A stretch of DNA of 64,000 bases from an uncultured Clostridia bacterium (GCA_944327465.1 CALVHH010000007.1:1-64000), one strand, 5' to 3'. Shown: positions 15,815 through 25,394, counted from the stretch's first letter. A program made the numbers and translations. Notes: generated from the sequence alone by a model not told the origin.

Positions 15815-16189
15815 TTACTTTGCGCCCTTCTTTTTGGCTACAGTGCGGCGGGGACCCTTACGGGTGCGCGCATTTCTCTTTGTGGACTGGCCGCGGACGG
15901 GCAGACCCTTGCGGTGCCTGATGCCGCGGTAGCAGCCTATTTCCATGAGGCGCTTGATGTTGAGCGATACCTCGCTCCTGAGTTCGCCTTCAACCCTGTA
16001 GTTGTGGTCGATATATTCACGGAGCTTGGAGACCTGAGTTTCGTCGAGGTCTTTGACTCTCGTGTCGGGATCGATACCGGTGGCGGCAAGTATCTTCTTG
16101 CTCGTGGTAAGTCCGATACCGTAAATGTAGGTTAAACCTATTTCAATTCTCTTTTCTCTGGGTAAATCTACACCGGCAATACGTGCCAT
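15815..16189 (-). CDS. rpsM: 30S ribosomal protein S13
   Basis: The 124-aa product starts [14 protein letters not shown] and contains the helix-turn-helix-like [10 protein letters not shown] region and [20 protein letters not shown] tail that contacts tRNA and subunit bridges. It is the first gene behind the internal alpha-operon promoter and its ~207-nt leader. GGAGG precedes the ATG. Confidence 0.97.
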   Translation of the reverse strand: MARIAGVDLPREKRIEIGLTYIYGIGLTTSKKILAATGIDPDTRVKDLDETQVSKLREYIDHNYRVEGELRSEVSLNIKRLMEIGCYRGIRHRKGLPVRGQSTKRNARTRKGPRRTVAKKKGAK

Positions 16190-16396
16190 AAGAATTTGAT
16201 TCCTCCGTTAATTTTTAAAAAAATGTTTGATTATGTCAACCGTACGGCCAAGGGGCGCGTTGGAATGACCGACCCTTTGCCGCAGAAATATTTTTATAGT
16301 GAAAGAGTTCCGCCGCTTTTTTGTGCGGGAAAACGCCCCCGCGCAGCAACGACGAGATCCCCCACGCTGCAATGTGCCGGCGTTGAGGAATCAGCT
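16190..16396 (-). promoter_or_regulatory. Long leader of the alpha operon, candidate S4-type autoregulatory RNA
   Basis: About 207 nt separate the transcription start from the rpsM ATG, with no ORF. The minus strand holds several GC-rich pairing segments, including GCGGGGGCG-TTTTC-CCGC near 16320-16350. A TTGACA box (16232-16237) closer to rpsM may give a second start. Ribosomal leaders of this size before rpsM/rpsD genes usually bind S4. The structure here was not computed. Confidence 0.45.
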
Positions 16397-16402
16397 CCTT
16401 TC

Positions 16403-16431
16403 ATTATAACAAAAAAAATTTATTTTTGCAA
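16403..16431 (-). promoter_or_regulatory. Internal promoter for the alpha operon
   Basis: TTGCAA (16426-16431), 17-nt spacer, perfect TATAAT (16403-16408) on the minus strand, within the 324-bp gap between rpmJ and rpsM. Confidence 0.75.
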
Positions 16432-16513
16432 ATGAATTTGCAAAATCAACTGCGTTATGCCGCAATTTTAATGTGTTTTTGCGCTCGATCCAAAGCGGAG
16501 CGGCAGAGCTCTA

Positions 16514-16630
16514 TCAGCCCTGGCGCTGCTTGTGGCTCTTGTTCTTGGAACAGATGACCATTACTTTGCCGTTTCTTTTGATGACTTTGCATTTATCGCA
16601 CATAGGCTTTACGGAAGGTCTTACTTTCAT
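16514..16630 (-). CDS. rpmJ: 50S ribosomal protein L36
   Basis: A 38-aa protein starting [19 protein letters not shown] with the zinc ligands CDKC, a later Cys ([10 protein letters not shown]) and His, the zinc-binding form of L36. It is preceded by AAGGAGAT. Its position after infA is standard. It is one of the smallest ribosomal proteins and lies in the 23S rRNA peptidyl-transferase region. Confidence 0.96.
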   Translation of the reverse strand: MKVRPSVKPMCDKCKVIKRNGKVMVICSKNKSHKQRQG

Positions 16631-16665
16631 AACTAAATCTCCTTTTTTGTTTTGATGACGGCAGC

Positions 16666-16887
16666 TCAGCCCTTGCTGCGCCAGGTTATTCTGCCTTTGG
16701 TTAAATCGTAGGGGCTCATTTCAAGCTTGACCATGTCGCCTTCGATTATTCTGATATAATTCATGCGAAGTTTGCCCGAAATGTAAGCCGTTATTACATA
16801 ACCGTTGGAAAGCTGAACTTTGAAGTTGGCGTTGGGCAGACATTCGATGACTCTGCCTTCTGCCTCGATTACATCGTCCTTAGACAA
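16666..16887 (-). CDS. infA: Translation initiation factor IF-1
   Basis: The 73-aa OB-fold protein reads [20 protein letters not shown], then [20 protein letters not shown] and LTKGRITWR, the standard IF-1 sequence. It binds the ribosomal A site during initiation. Translation starts at TTG behind GGAGG. Confidence 0.97.
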   Translation of the reverse strand: MSKDDVIEAEGRVIECLPNANFKVQLSNGYVITAYISGKLRMNYIRIIEGDMVKLEMSPYDLTKGRITWRSKG

Positions 16888-16904
16888 ATTGTTTTCCTCC
16901 GACT

Positions 16905-17183
16905 TTATTTTTGAGAGTTTTTGTACTGCTTGAGGGCGTATGCCAGCGAGCAGTCGGTTGCTTTGCCGTTTGAAAGATACGCACCGTACCCGCCTATGTT
17001 GTGCGGCGTGAGCACCAGGTGCTTTATGTTCTTGCGTTTGGGACTATCCAGCTTTCTGCGGATGCCGTCTGCGACGAGCACGAACGAGTCGCCTGCCATG
17101 CCGACCACGGCATAGACCTGACCCTTATCCCTGCCCTGTGCGCTTGCGCATATCATTCCTGCGACAGGCGTCTTTACTTTCAT
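16905..17183 (-). CDS. KOW domain RNA-binding protein (L14e/L27e-like)
   Basis: The 92-aa product starts with a KOW motif ([20 protein letters not shown]) and has a basic middle ([20 protein letters not shown]). Proteins of this type sit between map and infA in many Clostridia and are presumed to bind RNA or the ribosome; no function is established from this sequence. It is part of the secY-adk-map-infA segment. Confidence 0.85.
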   Translation of the reverse strand: MKVKTPVAGMICASAQGRDKGQVYAVVGMAGDSFVLVADGIRRKLDSPKRKNIKHLVLTPHNIGGYGAYLSNGKATDCSLAYALKQYKNSQK

Positions 17184-17219
17184 ATGAGTTTAAGCCCTCT
17201 CGGGAAGGATATATGTTTT

Positions 17220-17963
17220 TTAAAGTGTGAGTATTTCTACGCCGTCTTCGGTGATGAGGACGGTGTTTTCGTAGTGAGCCGAAGGCTTGCCGTCCATTGT
17301 CGTCACCGTCCAGCCGTCCTTATGGAAGACGACTTTGTGGGTGCCGGCGTTTATCATTGGTTCTATGCAGATCGTCATGCCCGCCTTGAGGCGCATGCCC
17401 GTGCCCCGCCTGCCGTAGTTGGGAACGGAGGGGTCTTCGTGCATTTCGCGGCCTATGCCGTGCCCTACAAGGGCGCGCACTACGCCGTAGCCATGACTTT
17501 CGGCATGGGTCTGCACTGCGTAGCCGATATCGTAGAGGGGCGTGCCCGCCTTTAATCCTTCGATGGCTTTGAAAAAGCACTCTTCGGTGACTTTTACGAG
17601 CTGCCTCTTTTCATCGGATACATTGCCTATCATGAACGTCCTTGCGGCGTCGCCGTTGTAGCCGTTCTTTTCGGCGGTTATATCGACGCTGACTATGTCG
17701 CCCTCCTCTATTATCCTTTCGGAGGGTATGCCGTGCACGACGACTTCGTTTACGGACACGCACGAGCTGGCGGGATAGCCGCAGTAGCCCAGCGACGAGG
17801 GGTATGCCCCGCACGACAGGATATAGCGGTTGACCATATCGTCGACGTCCTTTGTAGTCATGCCTGCACGGATGTTGCTGCCGACAAATTCAAGCGTCTC
17901 CCTGACTATTCTGCAGCTTTCGCGCATGAGCGCGATTTCCTTGTCGGTCTTGACCGTTATCAT
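17220..17963 (-). CDS. map: Methionine aminopeptidase, type I
   Basis: The 247-aa metalloenzyme removes the N-terminal methionine of new proteins. Ligands and context are visible: VVHGIPS (His), VSVDITAEKNGYNGDAART (Asp-Asp pair), VGHGIGREMHEDPSVPN (His), ICIEPMI (Glu) and TVLITEDGVEIL (Glu). It overlaps adk by 4 nt. Confidence 0.97.
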   Translation of the reverse strand: MITVKTDKEIALMRESCRIVRETLEFVGSNIRAGMTTKDVDDMVNRYILSCGAYPSSLGYCGYPASSCVSVNEVVVHGIPSERIIEEGDIVSVDITAEKNGYNGDAARTFMIGNVSDEKRQLVKVTEECFFKAIEGLKAGTPLYDIGYAVQTHAESHGYGVVRALVGHGIGREMHEDPSVPNYGRRGTGMRLKAGMTICIEPMINAGTHKVVFHKDGWTVTTMDGKPSAHYENTVLITEDGVEILTL

Positions 17964-18592
17964 TTGAGATATCTTTTGAGCTCTGCATCGATTGCAGCGA
18001 ATATGTCCGCGGGCGAGCCCGCCCCGCCGTCGACCGTGAAGAGTTTGCCCTGTGCCGCATAGTATTCAACGAGCGGCGCGGTCTGTTGGGTATATGTGTT
18101 TATGCGCGCTTCGACCGTGGCGGGATTGTCGTCCTCCCTCCGATAGAGGGGCTTGCCGCACTTTGCGCAAGTCGTGGCGCCGCCCAGCGTCGATACGTGG
18201 TAGCTTGCGCCGCACGAACACATCCTTCTGCCGCATATCCTGTCCATGAGCAGCGATTTGTCGACGTCGATGTTGACGCAGAGGTCGATATCGGCGAACT
18301 TATCGAGCTCGCGGGCCTGGAATATGTTGCGGGGAAAACCGTCGAGCATGAATCCGTTGCCCGAGCTGCCGTTGAGCAGTCTGTCCTTGACGAGCTCGCA
18401 GGTCACTTCGTCGGGTACGAGCTTGCCGGCGTCGATATAGCTCTTTGCCAGCTTGCCGATGGGCGTTCCGCCCTTGATGTTTGCCCTGAAGATATCGCCC
18501 GTGGCGATATGAACGAGGCCGTATTTTTCCTGTATGAAGGCTGCCTGGGTGCCCTTTCCGGCACCGGGCGCACCGAGCAATACGATATTCAT
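17960..18592 (-). CDS. adk: Adenylate kinase (zinc-lid form)
   Basis: The 210-aa enzyme interconverts ATP+AMP and 2 ADP. The P-loop is GAPGAGKGTQ, the AMP-binding helices follow (GDIFRANIKGGTPIGK), and the LID carries four cysteines (CSCGASYHVS ... TTCAKCGKPLYRREDD) for structural zinc. I use the ATG at 18592 that starts MNIVLLGAPG. An ATG 7 codons upstream (18613) lacks a better ribosome site. The gene follows secY as usual. Confidence 0.96.
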   Translation of the reverse strand: MNIVLLGAPGAGKGTQAAFIQEKYGLVHIATGDIFRANIKGGTPIGKLAKSYIDAGKLVPDEVTCELVKDRLLNGSSGNGFMLDGFPRNIFQARELDKFADIDLCVNIDVDKSLLMDRICGRRMCSCGASYHVSTLGGATTCAKCGKPLYRREDDNPATVEARINTYTQQTAPLVEYYAAQGKLFTVDGGAGSPADIFAAIDAELKRYLK

Positions 18593-18667
18593 TGACTCTA
18601 CCACCGTGAACATTTAGTTTATTTGTCCCCGCCTGCGCGCCAATGGCGCGCAGGCGAAGAAATTAAA

Positions 18668-20014
18668 TTATTTCAGGAAGCCCTTATAGTTCTTCATCAT
18701 GAGCTGGCTCTGCAGCTGCTTATCCAGCTCCAGCGCGACGGATACTACGATGAGGATACCCGTTGTGGAGAATACCGAGATGAGGTCGGTGCTTGCGCCG
18801 AGCGACATCGCGATTATTGCGATGAGCGAGGGGATGAACGCGACAAGCGAAAGGTATATAGCGCCGAACAGCGTTATCCTGTTGTTTATCCTCTTTAAGT
18901 AGTCTGCCGTGGGCTTGCCGGGGCGGATGCCCTGGATGAATCCGCCGTTCTGCTGTATCGTCTTGGATACGTCTTCGGCATTGAACTGCATAGAAGCGTA
19001 GAAGAACGAGAACGCGAAGATGAGCACGCACAGCGTTACCATGTAGATGAGCTGGCCGTACCAGTAGGGCGAGGAGCCCGAGAACCACGTCTCTACGCCC
19101 GTTTCGAACGCCGAGTTGGGCCAGAACAGGCTGGCGAGCATGGCGGGCACCGAGATGAACGCAAAAGCGAAGATGAGAGGCATTACGCCCGCACCGGCTA
19201 TGCGCATGGGGATGACGGAGGACTGACCGCCGTACATCTTTCTGCCCTTGACCTGCTTTGCATACTGGACGGGTATCTTCCTTTCGGAGAGGTCTACCGC
19301 AACGATGGCGGTGAACTCTACCACGGTGAGGAGGATGAATCCTCCGATCTCCCAGAATGCGTTGGGATTTTCGGTGACGCCTTCAACGAACTTTGCCACT
19401 ATCTGGTTGCCTGCGGTGGAGATGATGCCGGCAAAGATGATGAGCGATATGCCGTTGGATACGCCGTATTCGGTGATGCGTTCGCCCAGCCACATTACTA
19501 TCATCGCGCCCGCAGTGTATACCACCGTGAGGAAGATGCCGGCTATCCAGCTTGCTGCCGTTTCGCCGATGACGTTGCCGCCGAAGAGGTGAAGCTCTAT
19601 TGCATCGCCCTGGATGCCGAAGTTTACGATGATGCCCACAGCCTGCGCTATCGCCAGCGCTATGGTCACGTACCTGGTTATGCGGGCTATCTTCTTTCTG
19701 CCCTCTTCGCCCTGCTTTGAAAGACGCTCGAGGTAGGGAATGCCCACGCTGAGTAACTGGATTATGATCGATGCGTTGATGTAGGGGCTAATGCCGAGTG
19801 CAAACAGCGTTGCGTTTGCAAGCGAGCCGCCGGTGATGGACGACATTATCTCGAGGAACGAGACGTCGCTTATCTTCCCGGCAAAGGTATCTGCATCCAT
19901 GCCCGGAATGGGAATGTAGCAGCCCAGGCGGAAAATGAGCAAAATTAGGAGGGTTATCCATATCTTTTTGCGGATTTCCTTGTTTTTAAAACAATTTTTT
20001 ATTGTTTCAAACAT
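18668..20014 (-). CDS. secY: Protein translocase subunit SecY
   Basis: The 448-aa membrane protein has about ten hydrophobic helices and signature segments of the Sec channel: a plug after IPIPGMDADTF, ALGISPYINASIIIQLL, LSKQGEEGRKKI and GGFIQGIRPGKPTADYLKR. It forms the protein-conducting channel with SecE and SecG. It follows rplO by 42 bp. Confidence 0.98.
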   Translation of the reverse strand: MFETIKNCFKNKEIRKKIWITLLILLIFRLGCYIPIPGMDADTFAGKISDVSFLEIMSSITGGSLANATLFALGISPYINASIIIQLLSVGIPYLERLSKQGEEGRKKIARITRYVTIALAIAQAVGIIVNFGIQGDAIELHLFGGNVIGETAASWIAGIFLTVVYTAGAMIVMWLGERITEYGVSNGISLIIFAGIISTAGNQIVAKFVEGVTENPNAFWEIGGFILLTVVEFTAIVAVDLSERKIPVQYAKQVKGRKMYGGQSSVIPMRIAGAGVMPLIFAFAFISVPAMLASLFWPNSAFETGVETWFSGSSPYWYGQLIYMVTLCVLIFAFSFFYASMQFNAEDVSKTIQQNGGFIQGIRPGKPTADYLKRINNRITLFGAIYLSLVAFIPSLIAIIAMSLGASTDLISVFSTTGILIVVSVALELDKQLQSQLMMKNYKGFLK

Positions 20015-20056
20015 GCGGTTGCTCTCCTTCGGCGCCGTGAGCGCCTAAGTCATGAT

Positions 20057-20506
20057 TTACTTTACTATCTCTGCAGTGCCGCCCGCCTTTTCAATGGCTT
20101 GCTTTGCCGATTCAGAGAATGCCGATGCCTTGACGGTGAGAGCTACTTTTATTTCGCCGCCGCCGAGCACCTTGAGTCCGCCGTTGTTCTTTACGTTCTT
20201 TGCAAGCGAGTTGGCAACTACGTATTCGTAGTCGACAACGGTGCCTGCGGGAAGAGACGAAAGCTGCGAAAGATTGACGATAAGATAGGAAGTTGCCCAC
20301 TTGTTGTGGAATCCGCGCTTGGGTATCCTTCTGTGAAGGGGCATCTGACCGCCTTCGAAGCCGGGACGAACGCCGCCGCCCGAACGGGCCCACTGACCTT
20401 TATGTCCCTTGCCCGAGGTCTTGCCCTTGCCCGAGCCGATGCCTCTGCCTAATCTCTTGGGAGAAGAGGTTGCGCCCTCTGCGGGCTGAAGTGTATCTAT
20501 TCTCAT
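20057..20506 (-). CDS. rplO: 50S ribosomal protein L15
   Basis: The 149-aa product starts [20 protein letters not shown] with the Gly/Lys/Arg-rich extension ([19 protein letters not shown]) that penetrates 23S rRNA and the conserved [18 protein letters not shown] block. It lies between rpmD and secY. Confidence 0.97.
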   Translation of the reverse strand: MRIDTLQPAEGATSSPKRLGRGIGSGKGKTSGKGHKGQWARSGGGVRPGFEGGQMPLHRRIPKRGFHNKWATSYLIVNLSQLSSLPAGTVVDYEYVVANSLAKNVKNNGGLKVLGGGEIKVALTVKASAFSESAKQAIEKAGGTAEIVK

Positions 20507-20518
20507 GTTGCCTTCTCC

Positions 20519-20692
20519 TTATGCCTGTTCGATTTTAAGAAGGTAGCTTACCTTCTTTATCTGCCCCATATTTGCGGGGTTTTCTTCTAAAATCTTGCTC
20601 TGGCGTATCTTTTTGAGTCCGAGCGCGGCTACCGTTGCCTTTACGCCCTTGTTCTCGTTGGATACGCTCTTTACTAACGTGATCTTAACCAT
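20519..20692 (-). CDS. rpmD: 50S ribosomal protein L30
   Basis: A 57-aa protein starting MVKITLVKSVSNENKGVKAT and continuing LGLKKIRQSKILEENPANMG, the short bacterial L30. It ends 12 nt before rplO and starts 13 nt after the rpsE stop, in standard order. GGAGG precedes the ATG. Confidence 0.96.
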   Translation of the reverse strand: MVKITLVKSVSNENKGVKATVAALGLKKIRQSKILEENPANMGQIKKVSYLLKIEQA

Positions 20693-20705
20693 TGCTGTCC
20701 TCCGC

Positions 20706-21245
20706 TTAGCCTAAAATTTCCTCTACGGACTTGCCGCGGGCTGCCGCGACGTCTTCGGGCGACCTGAGGGCCGCAAGGCCGGCTACCGCCGCCTTTACGC
20801 AGTTGATGGGGTTGTTGGTGCCGTGCGACTTGGTGCGGATGTCCTTTATGCCCGCTGCCTCCATTACGGCACGGACGGGACCGCCCGCGATAACGCCGGT
20901 ACCCTGGGTGGCGGGCATCATCAATACCGCGCCCCTGCCATACACGCCCTTTACGGTGTGGGGAATAGACGTATCTTTAAGGTTGCACTTTATAAGGCTG
21001 CGCTTTGCCTGTGCCGTTGCCTTTTCGATAGCTTCGGGAACTTCCTTGCTCTTGCCCATGCCGTAGCCTACAGAGCCCTTGCCGTCGCCTACTACGACGA
21101 GTGCCGCAAAACGCATGTTGCGGCCGCCCTTTACGGTCTTGCTGACCCTGTTGACCTGAATGAGCTTTTTGATGAAGCCGTCGTCCTCATCTCTCCTTCT
21201 GGGTCTTGAATCTCTTCTCTGAGTTCTTTCTTTCTTTTCTTCCAT
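20706..21245 (-). CDS. rpsE: 30S ribosomal protein S5
   Basis: The 179-aa product has a basic N-terminal extension (~25 residues rich in Arg/Glu/Asp), the S5 double-stranded RNA-binding domain (FIKKLIQVNRVSKTVKGGR, FAALVVVGDGKGSVGYGMGK) and the C-terminal fold with VKGVYGRGAVLMMPATQGTG. It helps translational accuracy at the mRNA entry site. Confidence 0.97.
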   Translation of the reverse strand: MEEKKERTQRRDSRPRRRDEDDGFIKKLIQVNRVSKTVKGGRNMRFAALVVVGDGKGSVGYGMGKSKEVPEAIEKATAQAKRSLIKCNLKDTSIPHTVKGVYGRGAVLMMPATQGTGVIAGGPVRAVMEAAGIKDIRTKSHGTNNPINCVKAAVAGLAALRSPEDVAAARGKSVEEILG

Positions 21246-21257
21246 AACCCTTGCTCC

Positions 21258-21626
21258 TTAGAAATTGAGTCCGGCTTGCCTTGCGCCGTCTGCAACTGCC
21301 TGTACGCGTCCCGTGTACAGATAGCCGCCCCTGTCGAAAACGACCTGCTTTACGCCGGCGGCTATTGCGCGTTCCGCCGCCTTTTTGCCTACGACCTTGG
21401 CGGCTTCCGTCTTGGTCATATCCTTTATTTCAGCCTTTACTTCCTTTTCCATGGTCGATGCCGAGCAGAGCGTTACGCCCTTTACGTCGTCGATCACCTG
21501 GACATAGATGTGGTTGAGGCTGCGATAGACGTTGAATCTGGGGGTCTCCGCCGTGCCCGATATCTTTCTGCGGACTCTTACGTGGCGGCGCTTTCTTTCA
21601 GCGTTCTTGTTTATCTTGCTTATCAT
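21258..21626 (-). CDS. rplR: 50S ribosomal protein L18
   Basis: The 122-aa 5S rRNA-binding protein reads [37 protein letters not shown] and the Gly-rich end [20 protein letters not shown]. An unusually long 146-bp spacer separates it from rplF upstream. Confidence 0.97.
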   Translation of the reverse strand: MISKINKNAERKRRHVRVRRKISGTAETPRFNVYRSLNHIYVQVIDDVKGVTLCSASTMEKEVKAEIKDMTKTEAAKVVGKKAAERAIAAGVKQVVFDRGGYLYTGRVQAVADGARQAGLNF

Positions 21627-21772
21627 GATTTCTCCTTTTTATATATATGGATATATATTTAAGAGCAATTGCCCCGCACGCGCTGCGCTTGGGGGATATC
21701 CTTCGGTCTGGGCTGCCGCGGGAGGAGCCCCGCGGCTACGCCGCGCCCTTTTGTGCGGGCGCGTGGCCGAAA
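21627..21772 (-). other. Unusually long spacer between rplF and rplR
   Basis: No ORF is seen. The rplF-proximal half is very GC-rich with self-complementary blocks (CGCGGCG-TAG-CCGCG and CCGCGGG-AGGAG-CCCCGCGG). The rplR-proximal half is an AT run of repeated ATATAT. It could hold a processing site, a structured regulator or a weak promoter. Confidence 0.4.
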
Positions 21773-22321
21773 TTATTTCTTGCCCTTGCCGCCCGTCTTG
21801 CCTTCCTTGCGTTCGATGACTTCGTCGCTGTAAGCGATGCCGTATCCGTGGTAAGGTTCGGGCACTCTTATGCCTCTTATGTTGGCTGCCGTCTGACCGA
21901 CGAGAGTTTTATCTATGCCGGAGACGACTATTTCGTTTGCGCTGGGGCAGGCGAGCGATACGCCTGCGGGTTCGGGGAATTCCACGGGATGGGAGTAGCC
22001 GACGTTCAAAACTACCTTATTGCCCTGCTTGGCTACCTTCCAGCCGACGCCGTTGACCTTTAACGACTTGGTGTAGCCCTGCGTGACGCCGACGACCATG
22101 TTGTGGAGAAGCGCACGATACAGACCGTGCTTTGCTTCGAGTTCCTTGGAATCGACCTTCTTTATTACGTGTGCTTCGGCGCCTTCGACCTTGATATCGA
22201 TTTCGCCGACTACCTGCTGCGTGAGCGTGCCCTTGGCACCCTTTACGGTGAGCAGACCGTTTTCGAACGTGACCGTTACGCCTGCGGGGAGGTGTACGGG
22301 CAGTTTACCTATTCTTGACAT
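21773..22321 (-). CDS. rplF: 50S ribosomal protein L6
   Basis: The 182-aa product starts MSRIGKLPVHLPAGVTVTFE, has the internal duplicated fold of L6, and ends with the conserved RVPEPYHGYGIAYSDEVIER signature. It binds 23S rRNA near the GTPase centre. rpsH lies 17 bp upstream. Confidence 0.97.
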   Translation of the reverse strand: MSRIGKLPVHLPAGVTVTFENGLLTVKGAKGTLTQQVVGEIDIKVEGAEAHVIKKVDSKELEAKHGLYRALLHNMVVGVTQGYTKSLKVNGVGWKVAKQGNKVVLNVGYSHPVEFPEPAGVSLACPSANEIVVSGIDKTLVGQTAANIRGIRVPEPYHGYGIAYSDEVIERKEGKTGGKGKK

Positions 22322-22338
22322 ATACCTTTAACCTCCTG

Positions 22339-22731
22339 TTACCAGATGTAGCAGAGCACTTCGCCGCCTACGTTTTCGGCCTTTGCCTGCTTATCGGTCA
22401 TTACGCCCCTGTTGGTGGAAAGGATGGCTATGCCCAGCCCGTCCATTACCTTGGGCATGTTCTCTACGCCGGCATAAGTGCGCAGTCCGGGCTTGGAGAC
22501 CCTTTTGAGTCCGTTGATGACGGGCTGCTTTTTGCCGTAGTATTTGAGCGTGATGACCAGCTTGCCCGAAAGACCGTCTTCGACGAGCTTTACGTCGGAT
22601 ACGTAACCTTCGGCTAGCATGATGTCGGCGATCGCCTTTTTCATCTTGGAAGAAGGCACTTCGACGACTTCCTTATTTACCATGAGCGCATTCCTGATGC
22701 GCGTGAGCATATCTGCGATGGGATCTGTCAT
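22339..22731 (-). CDS. rpsH: 30S ribosomal protein S8
   Basis: The 130-aa product starts [20 protein letters not shown] and ends with [24 protein letters not shown] sequence, the S8 signature. S8 is a primary 16S rRNA binder and in some bacteria represses the spc operon. Confidence 0.97.
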   Translation of the reverse strand: MTDPIADMLTRIRNALMVNKEVVEVPSSKMKKAIADIMLAEGYVSDVKLVEDGLSGKLVITLKYYGKKQPVINGLKRVSKPGLRTYAGVENMPKVMDGLGIAILSTNRGVMTDKQAKAENVGGEVLCYIW

Positions 22732-22748
22732 TTTCTTCGTCCTCCTTC

Positions 22749-22934
22749 TTACCAGCTCGATTTCTTTACGCCGGGAATTTCACCCTTGTAAGCAAGGTTC
22801 CTGAAACAGATACGGCATACTCCGTACTTGCGCAGCACCGCGTGAGGTCTGCCGCAGATAGAACATCTGGTGTATGCTCTCGTCGAGTATTTTGCAGGTC
22901 TCTGCTGTTTGTTTATCATTGACTTCTTAGCCAT
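22749..22934 (-). CDS. rpsN: 30S ribosomal protein S14, zinc-binding type Z
   Basis: The 61-aa product contains [20 protein letters not shown], the C-x2-C-x12-C-x2-C zinc ribbon of the short S14 form used by Firmicutes when zinc is available. No zinc-independent paralogue is in the window. Confidence 0.97.
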   Translation of the reverse strand: MAKKSMINKQQRPAKYSTRAYTRCSICGRPHAVLRKYGVCRICFRNLAYKGEIPGVKKSSW

Positions 22935-22949
22935 ATTTCTTCTTTCTCC

Positions 22950-23507
22950 TTACTTCTTGAAGGGCATACCCATTGCCCTTAAAAGCTCTCTCGCTTCTTC
23001 ATCCGTCTTTGCCGTGGTGACAAAGCAGATGTCCATGCCGCGGATCTTTTCTACCTGGTCGTACTGGATCTCGGGGAAGATGAGCTGTTCCTTGATGCCC
23101 ATGTTGTAATTGCCCTTGCCGTCGAAGCTGTCTGCGGGTACGCCGCGGAAGTCGCGCACGCGGGGAAGGGCGATGGATACGAATTTATCGTAGAAGTCGT
23201 ACATCATCTTGCCGCGGAGGGTAACTTTGATGCCTACCGACATGCCTTCGCGCACTTTGAAGTTTGCGACAGACTTCCTCGCCTTGGTGAGGATGGGCTG
23301 CTGACCGGTTATCTGCTTTATTTCGTTTACGGCGAGCTGAATGGACTTTGCGTTGTCCTTTATGTCGCCCAAACCCGAGCTGATGACTATCTTTACCAGC
23401 TTGGGAACTTCCATGGGGTTCTTGTAGCCGAATTTCTTGGTGAGGGCGGGCACTACTTCTTCAGCATACTGCTGAGCCACCCTGCTTGCGTATTCTTTCT
23501 TTGCCAT
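22950..23507 (-). CDS. rplE: 50S ribosomal protein L5
   Basis: The 185-aa 5S rRNA-binding protein shows [40 protein letters not shown] and [19 protein letters not shown]. Length and position between rplX and rpsN are normal. Confidence 0.97.
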   Translation of the reverse strand: MAKKEYASRVAQQYAEEVVPALTKKFGYKNPMEVPKLVKIVISSGLGDIKDNAKSIQLAVNEIKQITGQQPILTKARKSVANFKVREGMSVGIKVTLRGKMMYDFYDKFVSIALPRVRDFRGVPADSFDGKGNYNMGIKEQLIFPEIQYDQVEKIRGMDICFVTTAKTDEEARELLRAMGMPFKK

Positions 23508-23524
23508 AATCTATGCAGTCCTCC

Positions 23525-23947
23525 TTATTCGGCCGAGCCTTCGGCGTCCTCCGCCTTCTTTGCGGCGCGCTTGCGGGTACGCTTTTTGGGAGCTTCCTTG
23601 GTTTCTGCCGCCTTGGCGCCCTTTTTGCCGGCATATGCCTTGTCTAACACGGCGCCGCACTTGGGGCAGACCCTGACCTTTTTGTCGCCTTCTACGCTGT
23701 ACTTTACTCTTACGGGCTTGTTGCAGGCATCGCATACGACCATTACGTTAGATACGTCTATCGCGCCGGGCTGCTCGATTATCTGCGACTGCTCGTTGGC
23801 TTTTCTTGCCTTCTTGGCTTTCTTTTGGATGTTGACGCCTTCGACGACTACCTTGCCGTGCTTGGGAGAAGTGGCGATTACCCTGCCCTGCTTGCCCGCG
23901 TCCTTACCGGTGATAACCAATACATTATCATTCAATTTTACGTTCAT
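23525..23947 (-). CDS. rplX: 50S ribosomal protein L24 with basic tail
   Basis: The 140-aa product has the KOW fold (NDNVLVITGKDAGKQGRVIA, GVNIQKKAKKARKANEQSQI) and a CDACNKPVRV ... VCPKCG pair typical of Gram-positive L24. About 35 extra C-terminal residues form a Lys/Ala/Arg-rich tail (KKRTRKRAAKKAEDAEGSAE) absent from shorter homologues, probably disordered and RNA-contacting. Confidence 0.95.
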   Translation of the reverse strand: MNVKLNDNVLVITGKDAGKQGRVIATSPKHGKVVVEGVNIQKKAKKARKANEQSQIIEQPGAIDVSNVMVVCDACNKPVRVKYSVEGDKKVRVCPKCGAVLDKAYAGKKGAKAAETKEAPKKRTRKRAAKKAEDAEGSAE

Positions 23948-23963
23948 AGCTCTTCTCCTTTAA

Positions 23964-24332
23964 TTAAAGAACCTCGGGCGCGAGGGAAATTATCTTCATA
24001 TAGTTCTTGTCACGCAGTTCCCTGGCTATCGGGCCAAAGATACGCGTGCCGCGGGGTTCCTGATTGTTGCCGAGGATGACGGCTGCGTTGTCGTCAAAGC
24101 GGATATACGTGCCGTCGTTGCGGCGGATACCCTTTGTGCTGCGCACGATTACGGCTTTAACCACGTCGCCCTTCTTGACCGCGCCGCCGGGGGTAGCGGT
24201 CTTGACCGAGCAGACGATGACGTCGCCGATGTTGCCCGTCTTTCTGAACGAGCCGCCCAGCACCTTTATGCACATAAGCTCCTTTGCGCCGCTGTTGTCT
24301 GCGGCCTTGAGCCTCGTCTGAGGTTGTATCAT
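23964..24332 (-). CDS. rplN: 50S ribosomal protein L14
   Basis: The 122-aa product starts [20 protein letters not shown] and contains [20 protein letters not shown] and [20 protein letters not shown], all standard for L14, which sits at the intersubunit face near L19. A 180-bp spacer separates it from rpsQ upstream. Confidence 0.97.
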   Translation of the reverse strand: MIQPQTRLKAADNSGAKELMCIKVLGGSFRKTGNIGDVIVCSVKTATPGGAVKKGDVVKAVIVRSTKGIRRNDGTYIRFDDNAAVILGNNQEPRGTRIFGPIARELRDKNYMKIISLAPEVL

Positions 24333-24512
24333 ATAAATCTCCTTTTATGTCACTTACAACTTCGCTTGCGCCGCGCTATACGGCGCGTACCGGCAGCGGA
24401 CCGTACCTTTGCCGCCCTGCGGCATGTTTACCCTGTACGCATGCGCCTTTCAATGAGGGAGTATACGCATACATACGGCACAAACACGGCCGGTCTTGCC
24501 CTTGGTGTTTTA
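24333..24512 (-). other. Unusually long spacer between rpsQ and rplN
   Basis: 180 bp without an ORF in an otherwise packed operon. It contains short palindromes such as TACGCGCCG-TATAG-CGCGGCG and GCCGCAGGGCGGC on the minus strand. AAAGGAGAT for rplN is at its end. No clear promoter consensus was found. Confidence 0.4.
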
Positions 24513-24788
24513 TTATTTTGCCTTTTCTATTATTTCTGCCACCCTCCAGTTCTTGTCCTTGGAGAGTTTGCGCGTTTCAACTATTCTTACCTTGTCGCCT
24601 ATGCCGCACTCGTTGTTTTCATCGTGCGCCTTGAACTTGGTTGTCCTGGTTATAGTCTTTTTATACAGGGGGTGCTTTGCCTTTTCGGTGATGGCTACGA
24701 CTACCGTCTTATCCATCTTGTCGGAAACTACGAGACCTACCCTTTCCTTTCTGAGTGTTGTTCTTTCCATAACTTTCTCCTTAACCAT
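24513..24788 (-). CDS. rpsQ: 30S ribosomal protein S17
   Basis: The 91-aa OB-fold protein reads [40 protein letters not shown] and [20 protein letters not shown]. It begins inside the end of rpmC (8-nt overlap), which suggests coupled translation. Confidence 0.97.
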   Translation of the reverse strand: MVKEKVMERTTLRKERVGLVVSDKMDKTVVVAITEKAKHPLYKKTITRTTKFKAHDENNECGIGDKVRIVETRKLSKDKNWRVAEIIEKAK

Positions 24789-24975
24789 TCAGCTGCCTTG
24801 CGCGGATGACGGTGTTTACCCTGGCGATATCCTTTTTGACGAGGTTTATGCGCATGGGATTGTCAAGCTGACCGCCGGCATGGCGGAAACGTAAATTGAA
24901 AAGCTCGGTCTTGAGCTCGTCGAGCCTTGCTGCGAGCTCTGCGTCGCTTAAGTTAACAAGTTCCTTAGCCTTCAT
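24781..24975 (-). CDS. rpmC: 50S ribosomal protein L29
   Basis: A 64-aa two-helix protein from the ATG at 24975: [20 protein letters not shown], then [20 protein letters not shown], the L29 signature. A GTG three codons upstream (24984) is an alternative start. L29 lies at the tunnel exit and helps bind trigger factor and SRP. The start region overlaps the end of rplP. Confidence 0.95.
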   Translation of the reverse strand: MKAKELVNLSDAELAARLDELKTELFNLRFRHAGGQLDNPMRINLVKKDIARVNTVIRARQLNG

Positions 24976-25393
24976 TAGACTCACCGCCTTCTTTCTTAAT
25001 AAATCTGCACTTTACGGGGAGCTTGTGTGCCGCAAGGCGCATTGCTTCGCGTGCGACATCTTCGCTTACGCCTGCCATTTCGAACATTACTCTGTCAGGC
25101 TTTACTATGGCTACCCAGTATTCGACCGAGCCCTTGCCCGAGCCCATACGGGATTCGGCGGGGTGCTTGGTTATAGGTTTGTGGGGGAATATATCTATCC
25201 AGACCTGACCGCCGCGCTTGATGAACCTGGTCATCGCGATACGGGCTGCTTCTATCTGGTTGGAAGTTATCCTGCCGCCCTCTTCGGCTACGAGGCCGTA
25301 CTCGCCGTAGGCAATCGTGTTGCCCTTGTGAGCCCTGCCGCGTATCCTGCCGCGGTGCTGCATTCTTCTTTTTACTCTCTTGGGAATTAACAT
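24965..25393 (-). CDS. rplP: 50S ribosomal protein L16
   Basis: The 142-aa product starts [20 protein letters not shown] and contains [20 protein letters not shown] and [20 protein letters not shown], the L16 core near the peptidyl-transferase centre. The C-terminal [10 protein letters not shown] tail overlaps rpmC. Confidence 0.97.
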   Translation of the reverse strand: MLIPKRVKRRMQHRGRIRGRAHKGNTIAYGEYGLVAEEGGRITSNQIEAARIAMTRFIKRGGQVWIDIFPHKPITKHPAESRMGSGKGSVEYWVAIVKPDRVMFEMAGVSEDVAREAMRLAAHKLPVKCRFIKKEGGESNEG

Positions 25394-25394
25394 T

